Source: Streptomyces sp. H27-H5 (lineage in GTDB: Bacteria > Actinomycetota > Actinomycetes > Streptomycetales > Streptomycetaceae). Taken from it: 64,000 bases of DNA. A program made the position numbers and the translations under genes. Where the stretch lies: the NCBI RefSeq assembly GCF_026627505.1, contig NZ_JAPNLK010000030.1, positions 1 through 64,000 of the forward strand, written 5' to 3'. Below, in pieces: positions 26,989 through 35,585 of the stretch. The notes beneath the pieces were generated by a model that had not been told where the DNA came from, made no database searches, and saw nothing but the letters and a program-made list of their open reading frames with translations. Each line of letters opens with the position of its first letter. Within the stretch, counting starts at the first letter, position 1.

Positions 26989-29487
26989 TCAGGCCGGGAA
27001 CTTCCGGTCGACCCACCTGAAGGTGAACTCGATCAGGGCCGCCGCGATCACGGCGATGCCGACGGCCGTCCACGGCATCACGGCGCCGACCAGCTTCAGT
27101 TCGAAGAACTCCTGGAGCCAGGGCACGACGAGGACGATCAGGAAGGCCGCGCCCATCGCGCCGACCAGGGCGACCCGCCACCAGGTGTAGGGGCGGGCGA
27201 TGATCGCCAGGACCCACATGGAGGTCAGGAACAGCGCCAGCGTCGCCGCGCTGGTCTCGGCCCCCAGGGCGTTCGGGCCGCTGTAGTGGTGGCGGGCGAT
27301 CAGGTACGTCACGAAGGTGGCGATCGCGGCGATCACGCCGCCGGGGATCGCGTAGCGCATCACCCGTTTCACGAAGTGCGGCTTCGCGCGTTCCTTGTTC
27401 GGTGCCAGGGCCAGGAAGAAGGCCGGGATGCCGATGGTGAGGGTGGAGAGCAGCGTCAGGTGGCGCGGCAGGAACGGGTACTCGACCTGCGAGCAGACCA
27501 CGAGGACGGCCAGCAGCACCGAGTAGACCGTCTTCGTGAGGAAGAGCGTCGCCACCCGGGTGATGTTGCCGATGACCCGGCGGCCCTCCGCGACCACCGA
27601 GGGCAGGGTGGAGAAGCTGTTGTTGAGGAGCACGATCTGGGCCACGGCCCGGGTCGCCTCGGAGCCGGAGCCCATGCTCACGCCGATGTCGGCGTCCTTG
27701 AGGGCGAGCACGTCGTTGACGCCGTCGCCGGTCATCGCGACCGTGTGGCCCTTGGACTGGAGGGCGGCGACCATGTCCCGCTTCTGCTGCGGGGTGACCC
27801 GCCCGAACACGGCGTTCTCGTCGAGGACCCGGGCCATCTCCGCCTGGTCGGCCGGCAGCTTGCGGGCGTCGACCGTGTTCTGCGCGCCCGGCAGGCCGAG
27901 CTTGCCGGCGACCGCGCCGACGGAGACCGCGTTGTCACCGGAGATGACCTTGGTCTTGACGTCCTGGTCCTCGAAGTAGCGCAGGGTGTCGGCGGCGTCG
28001 GGGCGCAGCCGCTGTTCCAGGACGACCAGGGCGGTGGGCTTGACCCCGACGGCCACGGCCGGGTCGTCGAGTTCGCGTCCGGAGCGGGCCAGCAGGAGGA
28101 CGCGCAGCCCCTCCTCGTTGAGGGCGTTGATCTCGTCGAGGGCCGGGTCCCCGGCCGGGAGGAGGACGTCGGGGGCGCCGAGCAGCCAGGTGTTGTTCTC
28201 GCCGTCGCCCTCGCTGAAGCCGGCGCCGCTGTACTTGCGGGCGGAGGAGAAGGGCAGCGACTCGGTGCACCGCCAGTCGGCGCTGTCGGGGTAGGCGTCG
28301 ATGATGGCCTGGAGGCTGGCGTTGGGGCGGGGGTCGGATTCGCCGAGCGCGCCGAGGACCTTCTGTACGTAGGCCGGGTCCGCGCCGCCGAGGGGGCGCA
28401 GCTCGGTGACGTCCATGCCGCCCTCGGTGAGGGTGCCGGTCTTGTCGAGGCAGACCACGTCGACGCGGGCGAGACCCTCGATGGCGGGGAGTTCCTGGAC
28501 GAGGCACTGCTTGCGGCCGAGCCGGATGACGCCGATGGCGAAGGCGACGGAGGTCAGCAGGACGAGGCCCTCGGGGATCATCGGGACGATGCCGCCGACG
28601 GTGCGGGCGATGGCGTCCTTGAGGTTGTTGTCCTTGACGACGAGCTGGCTGATGATCAGGCCGATCGAGGTCGGGATCATCATCCAGGTGACGTACTTGA
28701 GGATGGTGGAGATGCCGGAGCGCAGCTCGGAGTGGACGAGCGTGAAGCGGGAGGCCTCTTCGGCCAGCTGGGCGGCGTAGGCCTCGCGGCCGACCTTGGT
28801 GGCGGTGAAGGCGCCGCCGCCGGCGACCACGAAGGAGCCGGACATGACGGGGTCGCCGGGCTTCTTCAGCACCGGGTCGGCCTCGCCGGTGAGGAGGGAT
28901 TCGTCGATCTCCAGCCCGTCGGCCTCGCCGACGATCCCGTCCACGACGACCTTGTCGCCGGGTCCGAGTTCGATGACGTCGTCGAGGACGATCTCGGAGG
29001 TGGAGATCTCGCCGGTGGCACCGTCACGGCGGACGCTCGGTTTGGCCTCGCCGATGACGGCGAGTCCGTCGAGGGTCTTCTTGGCGCGCAGTTCCTGGAT
29101 GATGCCGATGCCGGTGTTCGCGATGATCACGAAGCCGAACAGGCTGTCCTGGATCGGGGCGACGATCAGCATGATCACCCAGAGCACGCCGATGATGGCG
29201 TTGAAGCGGGTGAAGACGTTCGCGCGGACGATCTCGGAGGTGGACCGCGAGGACCGCACGGGGACGTCGTTGACGTCTCCGCGCGCGACGCGTTCGGCGA
29301 CCTCGGCGGTGCCCAGCCCGCCCGGCTTGAAGCGGGGAGCGGGCGGCTTGATCGGGTGGACCGGGTCCAGCTCGGCCCCCGCGTCGATGGCCGTGCCGAC
29401 CGGGGCGCGGCCGGCGGTGCCACCACCGGCGCCGCCCCCGCCGGTCGGCCGCGGTCCCTCGGATTCGGTCTCTGCCCGCTGCGTCAT
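26989..29487 (-). CDS. Cation-transporting P-type ATPase, CtpE-like
   Basis: An 832-residue P-type ATPase. After a Pro/Gly-rich N-terminus, the first membrane pair lies at about 95-130, the actuator motif L-T-G-E at 199-202, the membrane motif PEGL at 305-308 and the phosphorylated Asp348 in DKTGTLT. The hinge MTGDGVNDVLALKDADIG comes further on and several C-terminal helices follow. PEGL in place of the usual PE[GA]LP, and no N-terminal heavy-metal domain, resemble mycobacterial CtpE, a calcium importer. Calcium is therefore the best guess. Monocistronic. Confidence 0.9.
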   Translation of the reverse strand: MTQRAETESEGPRPTGGGGAGGGTAGRAPVGTAIDAGAELDPVHPIKPPAPRFKPGGLGTAEVAERVARGDVNDVPVRSSRSTSEIVRANVFTRFNAIIGVLWVIMLIVAPIQDSLFGFVIIANTGIGIIQELRAKKTLDGLAVIGEAKPSVRRDGATGEISTSEIVLDDVIELGPGDKVVVDGIVGEADGLEIDESLLTGEADPVLKKPGDPVMSGSFVVAGGGAFTATKVGREAYAAQLAEEASRFTLVHSELRSGISTILKYVTWMMIPTSIGLIISQLVVKDNNLKDAIARTVGGIVPMIPEGLVLLTSVAFAIGVIRLGRKQCLVQELPAIEGLARVDVVCLDKTGTLTEGGMDVTELRPLGGADPAYVQKVLGALGESDPRPNASLQAIIDAYPDSADWRCTESLPFSSARKYSGAGFSEGDGENNTWLLGAPDVLLPAGDPALDEINALNEEGLRVLLLARSGRELDDPAVAVGVKPTALVVLEQRLRPDAADTLRYFEDQDVKTKVISGDNAVSVGAVAGKLGLPGAQNTVDARKLPADQAEMARVLDENAVFGRVTPQQKRDMVAALQSKGHTVAMTGDGVNDVLALKDADIGVSMGSGSEATRAVAQIVLLNNSFSTLPSVVAEGRRVIGNITRVATLFLTKTVYSVLLAVLVVCSQVEYPFLPRHLTLLSTLTIGIPAFFLALAPNKERAKPHFVKRVMRYAIPGGVIAAIATFVTYLIARHHYSGPNALGAETSAATLALFLTSMWVLAIIARPYTWWRVALVGAMGAAFLIVLVVPWLQEFFELKLVGAVMPWTAVGIAVIAAALIEFTFRWVDRKFPA

Positions 29488-29625
29488 GCTTTCGACGGTA
29501 AAGGGCCTTCGAACGCTTCACCCGCCGAGCAGGACGAAGATCCGACTTCGGGATGACCCGAATCCTCCCCCGGGACTCCCCTCACCCTCGGCGAGGGGGC
29601 CGAAGGAGGACTGGACCCCGGGGCC

Positions 29626-29916
29626 CTACTGTGCTCCGGCCGCGCCGGACCCGCCGGCCGCGGCGGCCTGCTGTTCCTTGTGGCGCTTGATCGCCGCCTC
29701 GCGACCGCGGGCGTACCAGATGCCGAACAGGCCGAGGGCCGCGCCGGCGAGCGGGGTCCAGACCCACCACAACATGCCCCGGTCGGCGAACCACCCGTAG
29801 AAGGGGAGCTGAACGAGGAAGAGGACGAACCAGATGATCGTGCCGCCGACGACGGTCGCGACGACGGGGCCCTCCAGGGGCTCGGGGGCCTCGTGCTGTG
29901 CGGTCCATTTCGCCAT
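29626..29916 (-). CDS. DUF2530 membrane protein
   Basis: A 96-residue protein with the DUF2530 pattern: an N-terminal MAKW-x5-APEPLEGP segment, two membrane helices (VATVVGGTIIWFVLFLVQLPFYGWFADRG and WWVWTPLAGAALGLFGIWYARGR), and a Lys/Ala/Gly-rich cytosolic tail. Function unknown. The ATG at 29916 is chosen from the conserved start; the frame stays open upstream to 30069. It is divergent from the purine permease gene. Confidence 0.85.
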   Translation of the reverse strand: MAKWTAQHEAPEPLEGPVVATVVGGTIIWFVLFLVQLPFYGWFADRGMLWWVWTPLAGAALGLFGIWYARGREAAIKRHKEQQAAAAGGSGAAGAQ

Positions 29917-30053
29917 GTGTCCAAGTCTAGGCGGCGCGAATCGCGGTCTACGCGCGGAGATGGACGCTCCATCGCTCATGTGTTCATACTGAAACGGTTT
30001 GCCTGCGACCGGATTTACTCGTACGAACCACCAAATGACCCCTTGAGGACCGC

Positions 30054-31481
30054 ATGAGCACCTCGGCACCCGCCGCGGCCCCCACCAACGCCATGGACCG
30101 CCACTTCAAGATCTCGGAGCGCGGTTCGACCGTCGCCCGCGAGGTCCGGGGCGGCCTGGCGACCTTCTTCGCGATGGCCTACATCATCGTGCTCAACCCG
30201 ATCATCCTGGGCAGCGCGAAGGACATGTACGGCCACCAGCTCGACGGCGGTCAGCTCGTCACCGCCACGGTCCTGACGGCCGCGTTCTCCACCCTGCTCA
30301 TGGGGGTCATCGGCAACGTCCCCATCGCGCTCGCGGCCGGCCTCGGCGTCAACACCGTCGTGGCCCTCCAGCTCGCCCCCCGGATGAGCTGGCCCGACGC
30401 CATGGGCATGGTGGTGCTGGCCGGCTTCGTGGTGATGCTGCTCGTCGCCACCGGCCTGCGCGAGCGGGTCATGAACGCCGTCCCGCTGGGCCTGCGCAAG
30501 GGCATCGCGATCGGCATCGGCCTGTTCATCATGCTGATCGGCCTGGTGGACTCGGGCTTCGTCACCCGCATCCCCGACGCCGCGCACACCACGGTCCCGC
30601 TCCAGCTCGGCGGCAACGGCCACCTGGACGGCTGGCCCGTGCTGATCTTCGTGCTCGGCGTGCTGCTCACGCTCACCCTGCTGATCCGCAAGACCCCCGG
30701 CGCGATCCTGATCTCCATCGTCGTCATGACCGTGATCGCGGTCGTCGTGCAGCTGGTCACCGACCTGCCGGGCACCGCCTGGGGGCTGACCGTGCCGGAG
30801 TGGCCGGGCAACCCGGTGGCCGCGCCCGACTTCGGGCTCGTGGGTCAGGTCAGCCTCTTCGGCGGCTTCGAGAAGGTCGGGATGCTCACCGGCGTCCTGT
30901 TCGTCTTCACCGTGCTGCTGTCCTGCTTCTTCGACGCCATGGGCACCATCCTGGGCGTCGGCGACGAGGCCAAGCTGACGCGGCCGGACGGCACCTTCCC
31001 CGGCATCAACCGGGTGCTGCTGATCGACGGACTGGCCGTCGCCTCGGGCGGCGCGACCTCCTCCTCCGCCACCACCTGCTTCGTGGAGTCCACGGCCGGG
31101 GTCGGCGAGGGCGCCCGCACGGGCCTGGCGAACGTCGTGACGGGCGGCCTCTTCGCCGTGTCGCTGTTCCTCACGCCGCTGGCGACCATGGTCCCGTCCC
31201 AGGCGGCGACCCCCGCGCTGATCGCGGTGGGCTTCCTGATCCTGGCCGGATCGATCAGGGACATCGACTGGAGCGACTTCACCATCGCCGTCCCGGCCTT
31301 CCTGGCCATGGTGATGATGCCCTTCACCTACTCGATCACGAACGGCATCGGCATCGGCTTCATCAGCTTCTGCGTCCTGCGCCTGACGACCGGCAGGGGC
31401 CGCGAGGTCCCGCCCGCCATGTACGTCGTCGCGGCGGTGTTCGTCTTCTACTACGCGATGCCCGCCCTCGGCCTCACGTAG
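30054..31481 (+). CDS. NCS2-family purine permease (AzgA-like)
   Basis: A 475-residue integral membrane permease with about 12-14 helices. It begins with a cytosolic HFKISERGSTVAREVRGGLATFFAMAYIIVLNP, the AzgA-subgroup signature. A conserved core, FDAMGTILGVGDEAK with GGATSSSATTCFVESTAGVGEGARTG near residues 300-360, is typical of proton-coupled hypoxanthine/guanine/adenine transporters. Uptake of a purine base is likely; the exact base is not. TTGAGG lies 5 bases before the ATG. No purine riboswitch was seen in the 138-bp divergent gap. Confidence 0.9.
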   Translation: MSTSAPAAAPTNAMDRHFKISERGSTVAREVRGGLATFFAMAYIIVLNPIILGSAKDMYGHQLDGGQLVTATVLTAAFSTLLMGVIGNVPIALAAGLGVNTVVALQLAPRMSWPDAMGMVVLAGFVVMLLVATGLRERVMNAVPLGLRKGIAIGIGLFIMLIGLVDSGFVTRIPDAAHTTVPLQLGGNGHLDGWPVLIFVLGVLLTLTLLIRKTPGAILISIVVMTVIAVVVQLVTDLPGTAWGLTVPEWPGNPVAAPDFGLVGQVSLFGGFEKVGMLTGVLFVFTVLLSCFFDAMGTILGVGDEAKLTRPDGTFPGINRVLLIDGLAVASGGATSSSATTCFVESTAGVGEGARTGLANVVTGGLFAVSLFLTPLATMVPSQAATPALIAVGFLILAGSIRDIDWSDFTIAVPAFLAMVMMPFTYSITNGIGIGFISFCVLRLTTGRGREVPPAMYVVAAVFVFYYAMPALGLT

Positions 31482-31487
31482 CCCGAA

Positions 31488-31503
31488 CGGACCAACCGGT
31501 CCG
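31488..31503 (+). terminator. Short hairpin after the purine permease gene
   Basis: CGGACC-AACC-GGTCCG lies 6 bases past the stop codon, between convergent genes. The stem is only 6 bp, so the terminator call is moderate. Confidence 0.5.
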
Positions 31504-31550
31504 CACATCCTCCCGAGAGTCACGACAGTCGCGGGAGTCGCGGGACACCC

Positions 31551-31733
31551 TCAGGTGAGCCCGTAGAACTTCTCCGTCTCGTCGACGGCCGTCTTGAACC
31601 GCTCGTCGAAGTCGTCGCGAATGAGCGTCCGGACCACGTAGTCCTGGACGCTCATTCCGCGTTTGGCCGCATGAGTCCGGAGGCGTTCGAGCAGCTCCCC
31701 GTCTATGCGCATGCTCAGCACATGTGTCCCCAT
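31551..31733 (-). CDS. Ribbon-helix-helix-type small protein
   Basis: A protein of about 60 residues resembling RHH/Arc-type DNA-binding antitoxins: a beta strand HVLSMRIDGELLERLRTHAAKRGMS, then VQDYVVRTLIRDDFDERF, then a short tail ending EKFYGLT. No toxin gene is adjacent; the downstream gene is the convergent permease. The true start is uncertain: ATG at 31733 lacks a ribosome site, and a GTG 12 bases further in has GGGGA before it. It is probably a regulator or orphan antitoxin. Confidence 0.65.
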   Translation of the reverse strand: MGTHVLSMRIDGELLERLRTHAAKRGMSVQDYVVRTLIRDDFDERFKTAVDETEKFYGLT

Positions 31734-31851
31734 GCCGAAAGAGTCGGGGCAGGGGCCGTGGACGCGGGTCGCTTTTCGGAACCAACTCACCCTTACGAGT
31801 GACAGCGCCGCAACCCGCGCATGGTGTGAGGTGTGACGCCTGAAACCGGGT

Positions 31852-31887
31852 GTTCCTTAGGGAGAGTAATGAGTTATTCTAAGGAAC
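31852..31887 (+). promoter_or_regulatory. MarR operator and leaderless promoter
   Basis: A 9-bp inverted repeat, GTTCCTTAG (31852-31860) and CTAAGGAAC (31879-31887), abuts the marR ATG at 31888. The right arm overlaps a -10 element TATTCT (31875-31880) ending 7 bases before the ATG. This suggests a leaderless mRNA and direct autorepression by the MarR protein. No good -35 is visible; position 31852-31857 would lie inside the left arm. Confidence 0.6.
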
Positions 31888-32325
31888 ATGCACGACCTTT
31901 CCCATGGTGACGACGCCGCCGCCGTGAACGATCTCCGCTCCGCCGTCATGCGGCTGGGCCGCCGACTCAAGCACCAGCGGGTCGACGAGTCACTGAGCCC
32001 GACCGAGATGTCGGTGCTCGGCACACTCGCCCGCTGCGGCCAGGCCACCCCCGGTGAGCTGGCCCGGCGCGAGCACGTACAGCCGCCGTCGATGACCCGC
32101 ATCGTCGCGTTGCTGGAAGCCAAGGGACTGGTCAGGCTGGAGCCGCACCCCGACGACCGCCGCCAGAAGGTGGTCAGCCAGACCGAGGAGGCCGAAGCGA
32201 TGCTCGAAGAGAGCCGTCGCAAGCGCAACGCCTTCCTGGCCGGGCTCGCGGCCGAGCTGACCGAGGACGAATGGGCCAAGCTCCGCGAGGCCGCGCCCGC
32301 CCTGGAGAAGCTCGCGCACCTGTAA
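31888..32325 (+). CDS. MarR-family regulator
   Basis: A 145-residue winged-helix MarR regulator. LSPTEMSVLGTLARCGQATPGELARREHVQPPSMTRIVALLEAKGLVRLEPHPDDRRQK (about 35-95, split here from a single winged-HTH span) includes the recognition helix and the D-x-R-R-x-K wing. The C-terminal helix completes the dimer interface. The MFS gene begins 25 bases downstream, so the pair is probably an operon in which MarR controls an exporter. The inducing ligand is unknown. A palindrome ends right at the start codon, so autorepression is likely. Confidence 0.88.
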   Translation: MHDLSHGDDAAAVNDLRSAVMRLGRRLKHQRVDESLSPTEMSVLGTLARCGQATPGELARREHVQPPSMTRIVALLEAKGLVRLEPHPDDRRQKVVSQTEEAEAMLEESRRKRNAFLAGLAAELTEDEWAKLREAAPALEKLAHL

Positions 32326-32350
32326 CCGCACACGCCAGGAGGCGACACTT

Positions 32351-33691
32351 TTGAGTACGGGAACCGGAGCAAACTCCGCACCCGGCCACATATCCACCAT
32401 CGACGACGCAGCTGGGCACAAGCAGTCCATGTTCAGCTCGCTGAAGATCCGCAACTACCGGCTCTTCGCCACGGGACAGGTCGTCTCGAACACCGGCACC
32501 TGGATGCAGCGCATCGCCCAGGACTGGCTCGTCCTCTCCCTGACCGGTTCCGCCTCGGCCGTCGGCATCACCATCGCCCTGCAGTTCCTGCCGATGCTGA
32601 TGTTCGGCCTCTACGGAGGCGTACTCGCCGACCGGCTGCCCAAGCGGCCGCTGCTGCTGGCCACCCAGAGCGCCATGGGCCTCACCGGCATCGCGCTCGC
32701 CGCGCTCACCCTGGCCGGCAACGTCCAGGTCTGGCACGTGTACCTCGCCGCCTTCCTGCTCGGCCTCGTCACCGTCGTGGACAACCCGGCGCGCCAGACG
32801 TTCGTCTCCGAGATGGTCGGCAAGGACCAGGTCGCCAACGCGGTCAGTCTGAACTCCGCCAACTTCCAGTCCGCGCGGCTGGTCGGCCCGGCGATCGCCG
32901 GCGTGCTGATCACCGCCGTCGGCTCCGGCTGGGCCTTCCTGCTGAACGGGCTGTCCTTCGCCGCCCCCATCGCCGGCCTGCTGATGATGCGGACGAGCGA
33001 ACTCCACCCGGTGGTGCCGCAGCCGCGCGCCAAGGGGCAACTGCGCGAGGGCCTGCGCTACGTCGCGGGCCGGCCGGAGCTGATCTGGCCCATCGTGCTG
33101 GTCGGGTTCATCGGGACCTTCGGGTTCAACTTCCCGATCTGGCTGTCGGCCTTCGTCAGCGACGTCTTCCACGGCGACGCGGGCACGTACGGGCTGTTCA
33201 ACACCCTGATCGCGGCCGGTTCCCTGGCCGGCGCCCTGCTGGCGGCCCGCCGCGGCCACTCGCGGCTGCGGGTGCTGGTGGCGGCCGCCGTGCTGTTCGG
33301 CCTGCTGCTCACCGTGACCGCGTTCGCGCCGGGGTTCTGGCTGTTCGCGGCGCTGCTCGTGCCGATCGGCATGTTCGGCCTGACGGTCAACGTCACCGCG
33401 AACTCCAGCGTGCAGATGGCCACCGACCCCGAGATGCGGGGCCGCGTCATGGCCCTGTTCATGATGGTGTTCACCGGTGGCACCCCGCTGGGCGCACCGC
33501 TGGTCGGCTGGATCACCGACACCCACGGGGCGCGCGCCGGCATGGCCGCCGGCGGTCTGATCTCCCTGGCCGCCGCGCTCGCCATCGCGGTGGTGCTGTC
33601 CCGGGTCGGCAACCTCCGGCTGCACGTGAGCCGGCGCGGGGTGGCCTTCGTCCCCTCGGACCGCACCCGCGAACTGGTCGCCGCCGCCTGA
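32351..33691 (+). CDS. MFS transporter of the MarR-MFS pair
   Basis: A 446-residue major facilitator protein with 12 predicted helices. It begins with about 30 polar residues, then SLKIRNYRLFATGQVVSNTGTWMQRIAQDWLVL, the hallmark of the MFS_3/enterobactin-exporter-like group. GGVLADRLPKRPLLLATQ is the motif-A loop. Members export siderophores, macrolides or other small molecules; the substrate is unknown. The TTG start is backed by AGGAGG 8 bases upstream. It follows marR closely and likely shares its promoter. Ends with a short polar tail. Confidence 0.87.
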   Translation: MSTGTGANSAPGHISTIDDAAGHKQSMFSSLKIRNYRLFATGQVVSNTGTWMQRIAQDWLVLSLTGSASAVGITIALQFLPMLMFGLYGGVLADRLPKRPLLLATQSAMGLTGIALAALTLAGNVQVWHVYLAAFLLGLVTVVDNPARQTFVSEMVGKDQVANAVSLNSANFQSARLVGPAIAGVLITAVGSGWAFLLNGLSFAAPIAGLLMMRTSELHPVVPQPRAKGQLREGLRYVAGRPELIWPIVLVGFIGTFGFNFPIWLSAFVSDVFHGDAGTYGLFNTLIAAGSLAGALLAARRGHSRLRVLVAAAVLFGLLLTVTAFAPGFWLFAALLVPIGMFGLTVNVTANSSVQMATDPEMRGRVMALFMMVFTGGTPLGAPLVGWITDTHGARAGMAAGGLISLAAALAIAVVLSRVGNLRLHVSRRGVAFVPSDRTRELVAAA

Positions 33692-33765
33692 CCCCGCCGC
33701 CTCCGCCGCCCCGATCCGGCCGGCGGAGGCACCCCGCGGCGGACCGGCCGCGCTACCGTCGGTGC

Positions 33766-34332
33766 ATGAGGCTGTTCGCCGCCGTGATGCCGCCCCCGCC
33801 CGCCGTCGCCGCACTGCGGGACGCCGTACGCGCCCTGCCGCCCGAACCGGGCCTGCGCTGGACGGCGGAGGCCGGCTGGCACTTCACCCTCGCCTTCATG
33901 GGCGAGGTCCGCGAGGCCGTGCTCCCCGACCTGCACGCCCGTCTGGCCCGCGCCGCCGCCCGTACCGAGGCGTTCTCGCTGCGGTTCCACGGCGCCGGGC
34001 ACTTCGGGGAGAACACTCTGTGGGCCGGGGCCGCCGGCGGGCTCGACGGGATGCGGATGCTCGCGGAGCGCGCGGACGCCGCCGCCCGGCGGGCCGGCGT
34101 CCCGATGGAACAGCACCACCGGTACACGCCCCACCTGACCCTGGCCCGCGGCCGGACCGGCGGCGGCGTGGACCTGGGCCCCCTGCTGGAGTCCCTCGCC
34201 GGCTTCGAGGGCGCGCCCTGGCGGGTCGACACCCTCAGCCTCGTGCGCAGCAACCTGCCCGTGAGCGGGATCCCGGGCGAGCAGCCCCGCTACGAGGTCG
34301 TCGGCGCCTGGCCCCTGGCCGCGACCCGCTGA
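33766..34332 (+). CDS. thpR: RNA 2',3'-cyclic phosphodiesterase
   Basis: A 188-residue 2H phosphoesterase (LigT/ThpR). Its two catalytic H-x-T-x motifs are HFTL at residues 39-42 and HLTL at 123-126, with the usual spacing. Family members open 2',3'-cyclic phosphates at RNA ends. TACCGT (33754-33759) ends 6 bases before the ATG and no Shine-Dalgarno is seen, so the mRNA is probably leaderless. A terminator hairpin follows at 34385. Confidence 0.9.
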   Translation: MRLFAAVMPPPPAVAALRDAVRALPPEPGLRWTAEAGWHFTLAFMGEVREAVLPDLHARLARAAARTEAFSLRFHGAGHFGENTLWAGAAGGLDGMRMLAERADAAARRAGVPMEQHHRYTPHLTLARGRTGGGVDLGPLLESLAGFEGAPWRVDTLSLVRSNLPVSGIPGEQPRYEVVGAWPLAATR

Positions 34333-34384
34333 CCCGGGTGGGCGCCGGCCGGTCCGCGGGCCCGGCGGGCATGACGCACGTCTC

Positions 34385-34414
34385 GCAGCCCCCGGCCCGA
34401 GGGCCGGGGGCTGC
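34385..34414 (+). terminator. Hairpin after thpR
   Basis: A perfect 13-bp stem (GCAGCCCCCGGCC with its complement) and a 4-base loop lie 52 bases after the thpR stop. It also precedes the -10 of the next small gene by only 5 bases. Confidence 0.75.
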
Positions 34415-34431
34415 CGCGTTAGTCTCGACGG

Positions 34432-34521
34432 GTGGATCCGAAGACCAGAAACCGTGTCATGGCCGGTGTGCTCGTGTTGATGTTCGTCGTCGTCGCCGTC
34501 GCGGCGGCCGTCGGCCAGTAG
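34432..34521 (+). CDS. 29-residue membrane peptide
   Basis: The GTG ORF encodes 29 residues: a charged start (VDPKTRNRVMAG) and one hydrophobic helix (VLVLMFVVVAVAAAVG). TAGTCT (34420-34425) ends 6 bases before the GTG, matching the leaderless pattern of many genes here, and there is no Shine-Dalgarno. Third codon positions are strongly G/C. Similar tiny one-helix proteins starting MDPKTRNR exist, as I recall, across Streptomyces. It may act as a membrane-protein regulator; this is inference. Confidence 0.6.
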   Translation: MDPKTRNRVMAGVLVLMFVVVAVAAAVGQ

Positions 34522-34536
34522 CCGCCCGCCCCTCCG

Positions 34537-35526
34537 CTACCAGGCAAAGGCCTCCGGCGAGGCTCCCGGACCCGGGAAGATCTCGTCGAGGCCCGCCAGG
34601 ACCTCCTCCGAGAGCTCCAGTTCCACCGCGCGCAGCGCCGACGCGAGCTGCTCGGGCGTCCGCGGGCCGACGATCGGCCCGGTGACCCCCGGACGGGTCA
34701 GCAGCCAGGCCAGGGCGACCTCGCCGGGCTCCAGGCCGTGCTTGTCCAGCAGGTCCTCGTACGCCTGCACCTGCGCCCGTACCGAGCTGTTGGACAGCGC
34801 GTCCGCCGAACGGCCGGACGCGGTGCGACCCGACTCCCCGGACTTGCGGATGGCTCCGCCCAGCAGCCCGCCGTGCAGCGGCGACCACGGGATGACGCCC
34901 AGCCCGTACGCCTCGGCGGCCGGGATGACCTCCATCTCGGCGCGCCGCTCGGCCAGGTTGTAGAGGCACTGCTCGCTGACCAGACCGAGCCGGCCGGCGC
35001 GCGCGGCGGTCTCGTTGGCCTGGGCGATCTTCCAGCCGGGGAAGTTCGAGGAGCCCGCGTAGAGGATCTTCCCCTGCTGGATCAGGACCTCGACGGCCTG
35101 CCAGATCTCCTCGAAGGGGGTCCGCCGGTCCACGTGGTGGAACTGGTAGACGTCGATGTGGTCGGTGTTCAGGCGCTTGAGGCTGGCGTCGACCGCCCGC
35201 CGGATGTTCAGCGCCGAGAGCCGGTCGTAGTTGGGCCACGACTCGCCCTCCGGGGCCATGGAGCCGTAGACCTTGGTGGCGAGGACCGTCTTCTCGCGAC
35301 GGCGGCCGCCCTGGGCGAACCAGGTGCCGATGATCTCCTCGGTCCGGCCCTTGTTCTCGCCCCAGCCGTACACATTGGCCGTGTCGAAGTAGTTGATGCC
35401 GGCGTCGAGGGCCGCGTCCATGATGGCGTGGCTTTCGGGCTCCCCCGTCTGGGGGCCGAAGTTCATGGTGCCGAGTACAAGTCGGCTGACCTTGAGGCCG
35501 GTGCGTCCGAGCTGCGTGTACTTCAT
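34537..35526 (-). CDS. Aldo/keto reductase
   Basis: A 329-residue NADPH-dependent aldo/keto reductase barrel of the YajO/Kv-beta-like group. Visible are MKYTQLGRTGLKVSRLVLGTMNFG, the catalytic Asp/Tyr segment INYFDTANVYGWGENKGRTEEI (Asp near 48, Tyr near 53), the Lys in VLATKVYG, and the His in DVYQFHHVDR. The NADPH site RTPEQLASALRAVE lies near the C-terminus. The substrate is unknown. The promoter region carries a MerR-type operator, so it is probably induced by a reactive electrophile or drug. Confidence 0.9.
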   Translation of the reverse strand: MKYTQLGRTGLKVSRLVLGTMNFGPQTGEPESHAIMDAALDAGINYFDTANVYGWGENKGRTEEIIGTWFAQGGRRREKTVLATKVYGSMAPEGESWPNYDRLSALNIRRAVDASLKRLNTDHIDVYQFHHVDRRTPFEEIWQAVEVLIQQGKILYAGSSNFPGWKIAQANETAARAGRLGLVSEQCLYNLAERRAEMEVIPAAEAYGLGVIPWSPLHGGLLGGAIRKSGESGRTASGRSADALSNSSVRAQVQAYEDLLDKHGLEPGEVALAWLLTRPGVTGPIVGPRTPEQLASALRAVELELSEEVLAGLDEIFPGPGASPEAFAW

Positions 35527-35542
35527 GGGTCACCACCCAACT

Positions 35543-35562
35543 GCCTGGAGTGCGCTCCAGGC
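35543..35562 (-). promoter_or_regulatory. MerR-type operator before the aldo/keto reductase gene
   Basis: GCCTGGAG-TGCG-CTCCAGGC is a near-perfect 20-bp palindrome of the CTGGAG-N4-CTCCAG type bound by MerR-family activators. On the minus strand TTGCCT overlaps its edge as a -35, and the centre falls in what would be a 19-bp spacer, the MerR hallmark. The -10 is weak (TGGGTG). No merR gene is in the immediate vicinity. Confidence 0.6.
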
Positions 35563-35585
35563 AAGCCCCCCTCGTGAAGGGCGTG

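Noticed and set aside
23684..27217. A 1177-codon minus-strand frame
   Set aside because: It is antisense to the sacsin-like ATPase, whose GHKL motifs and codon bias are clear; the reverse frame is low-complexity Gly/Arg/Gln.
29917..30053. Purine riboswitch before the NCS2 permease
   Set aside because: The 138-bp gap shows no three-way junction with conserved loops; only a ribosome site and weak promoter elements are visible.
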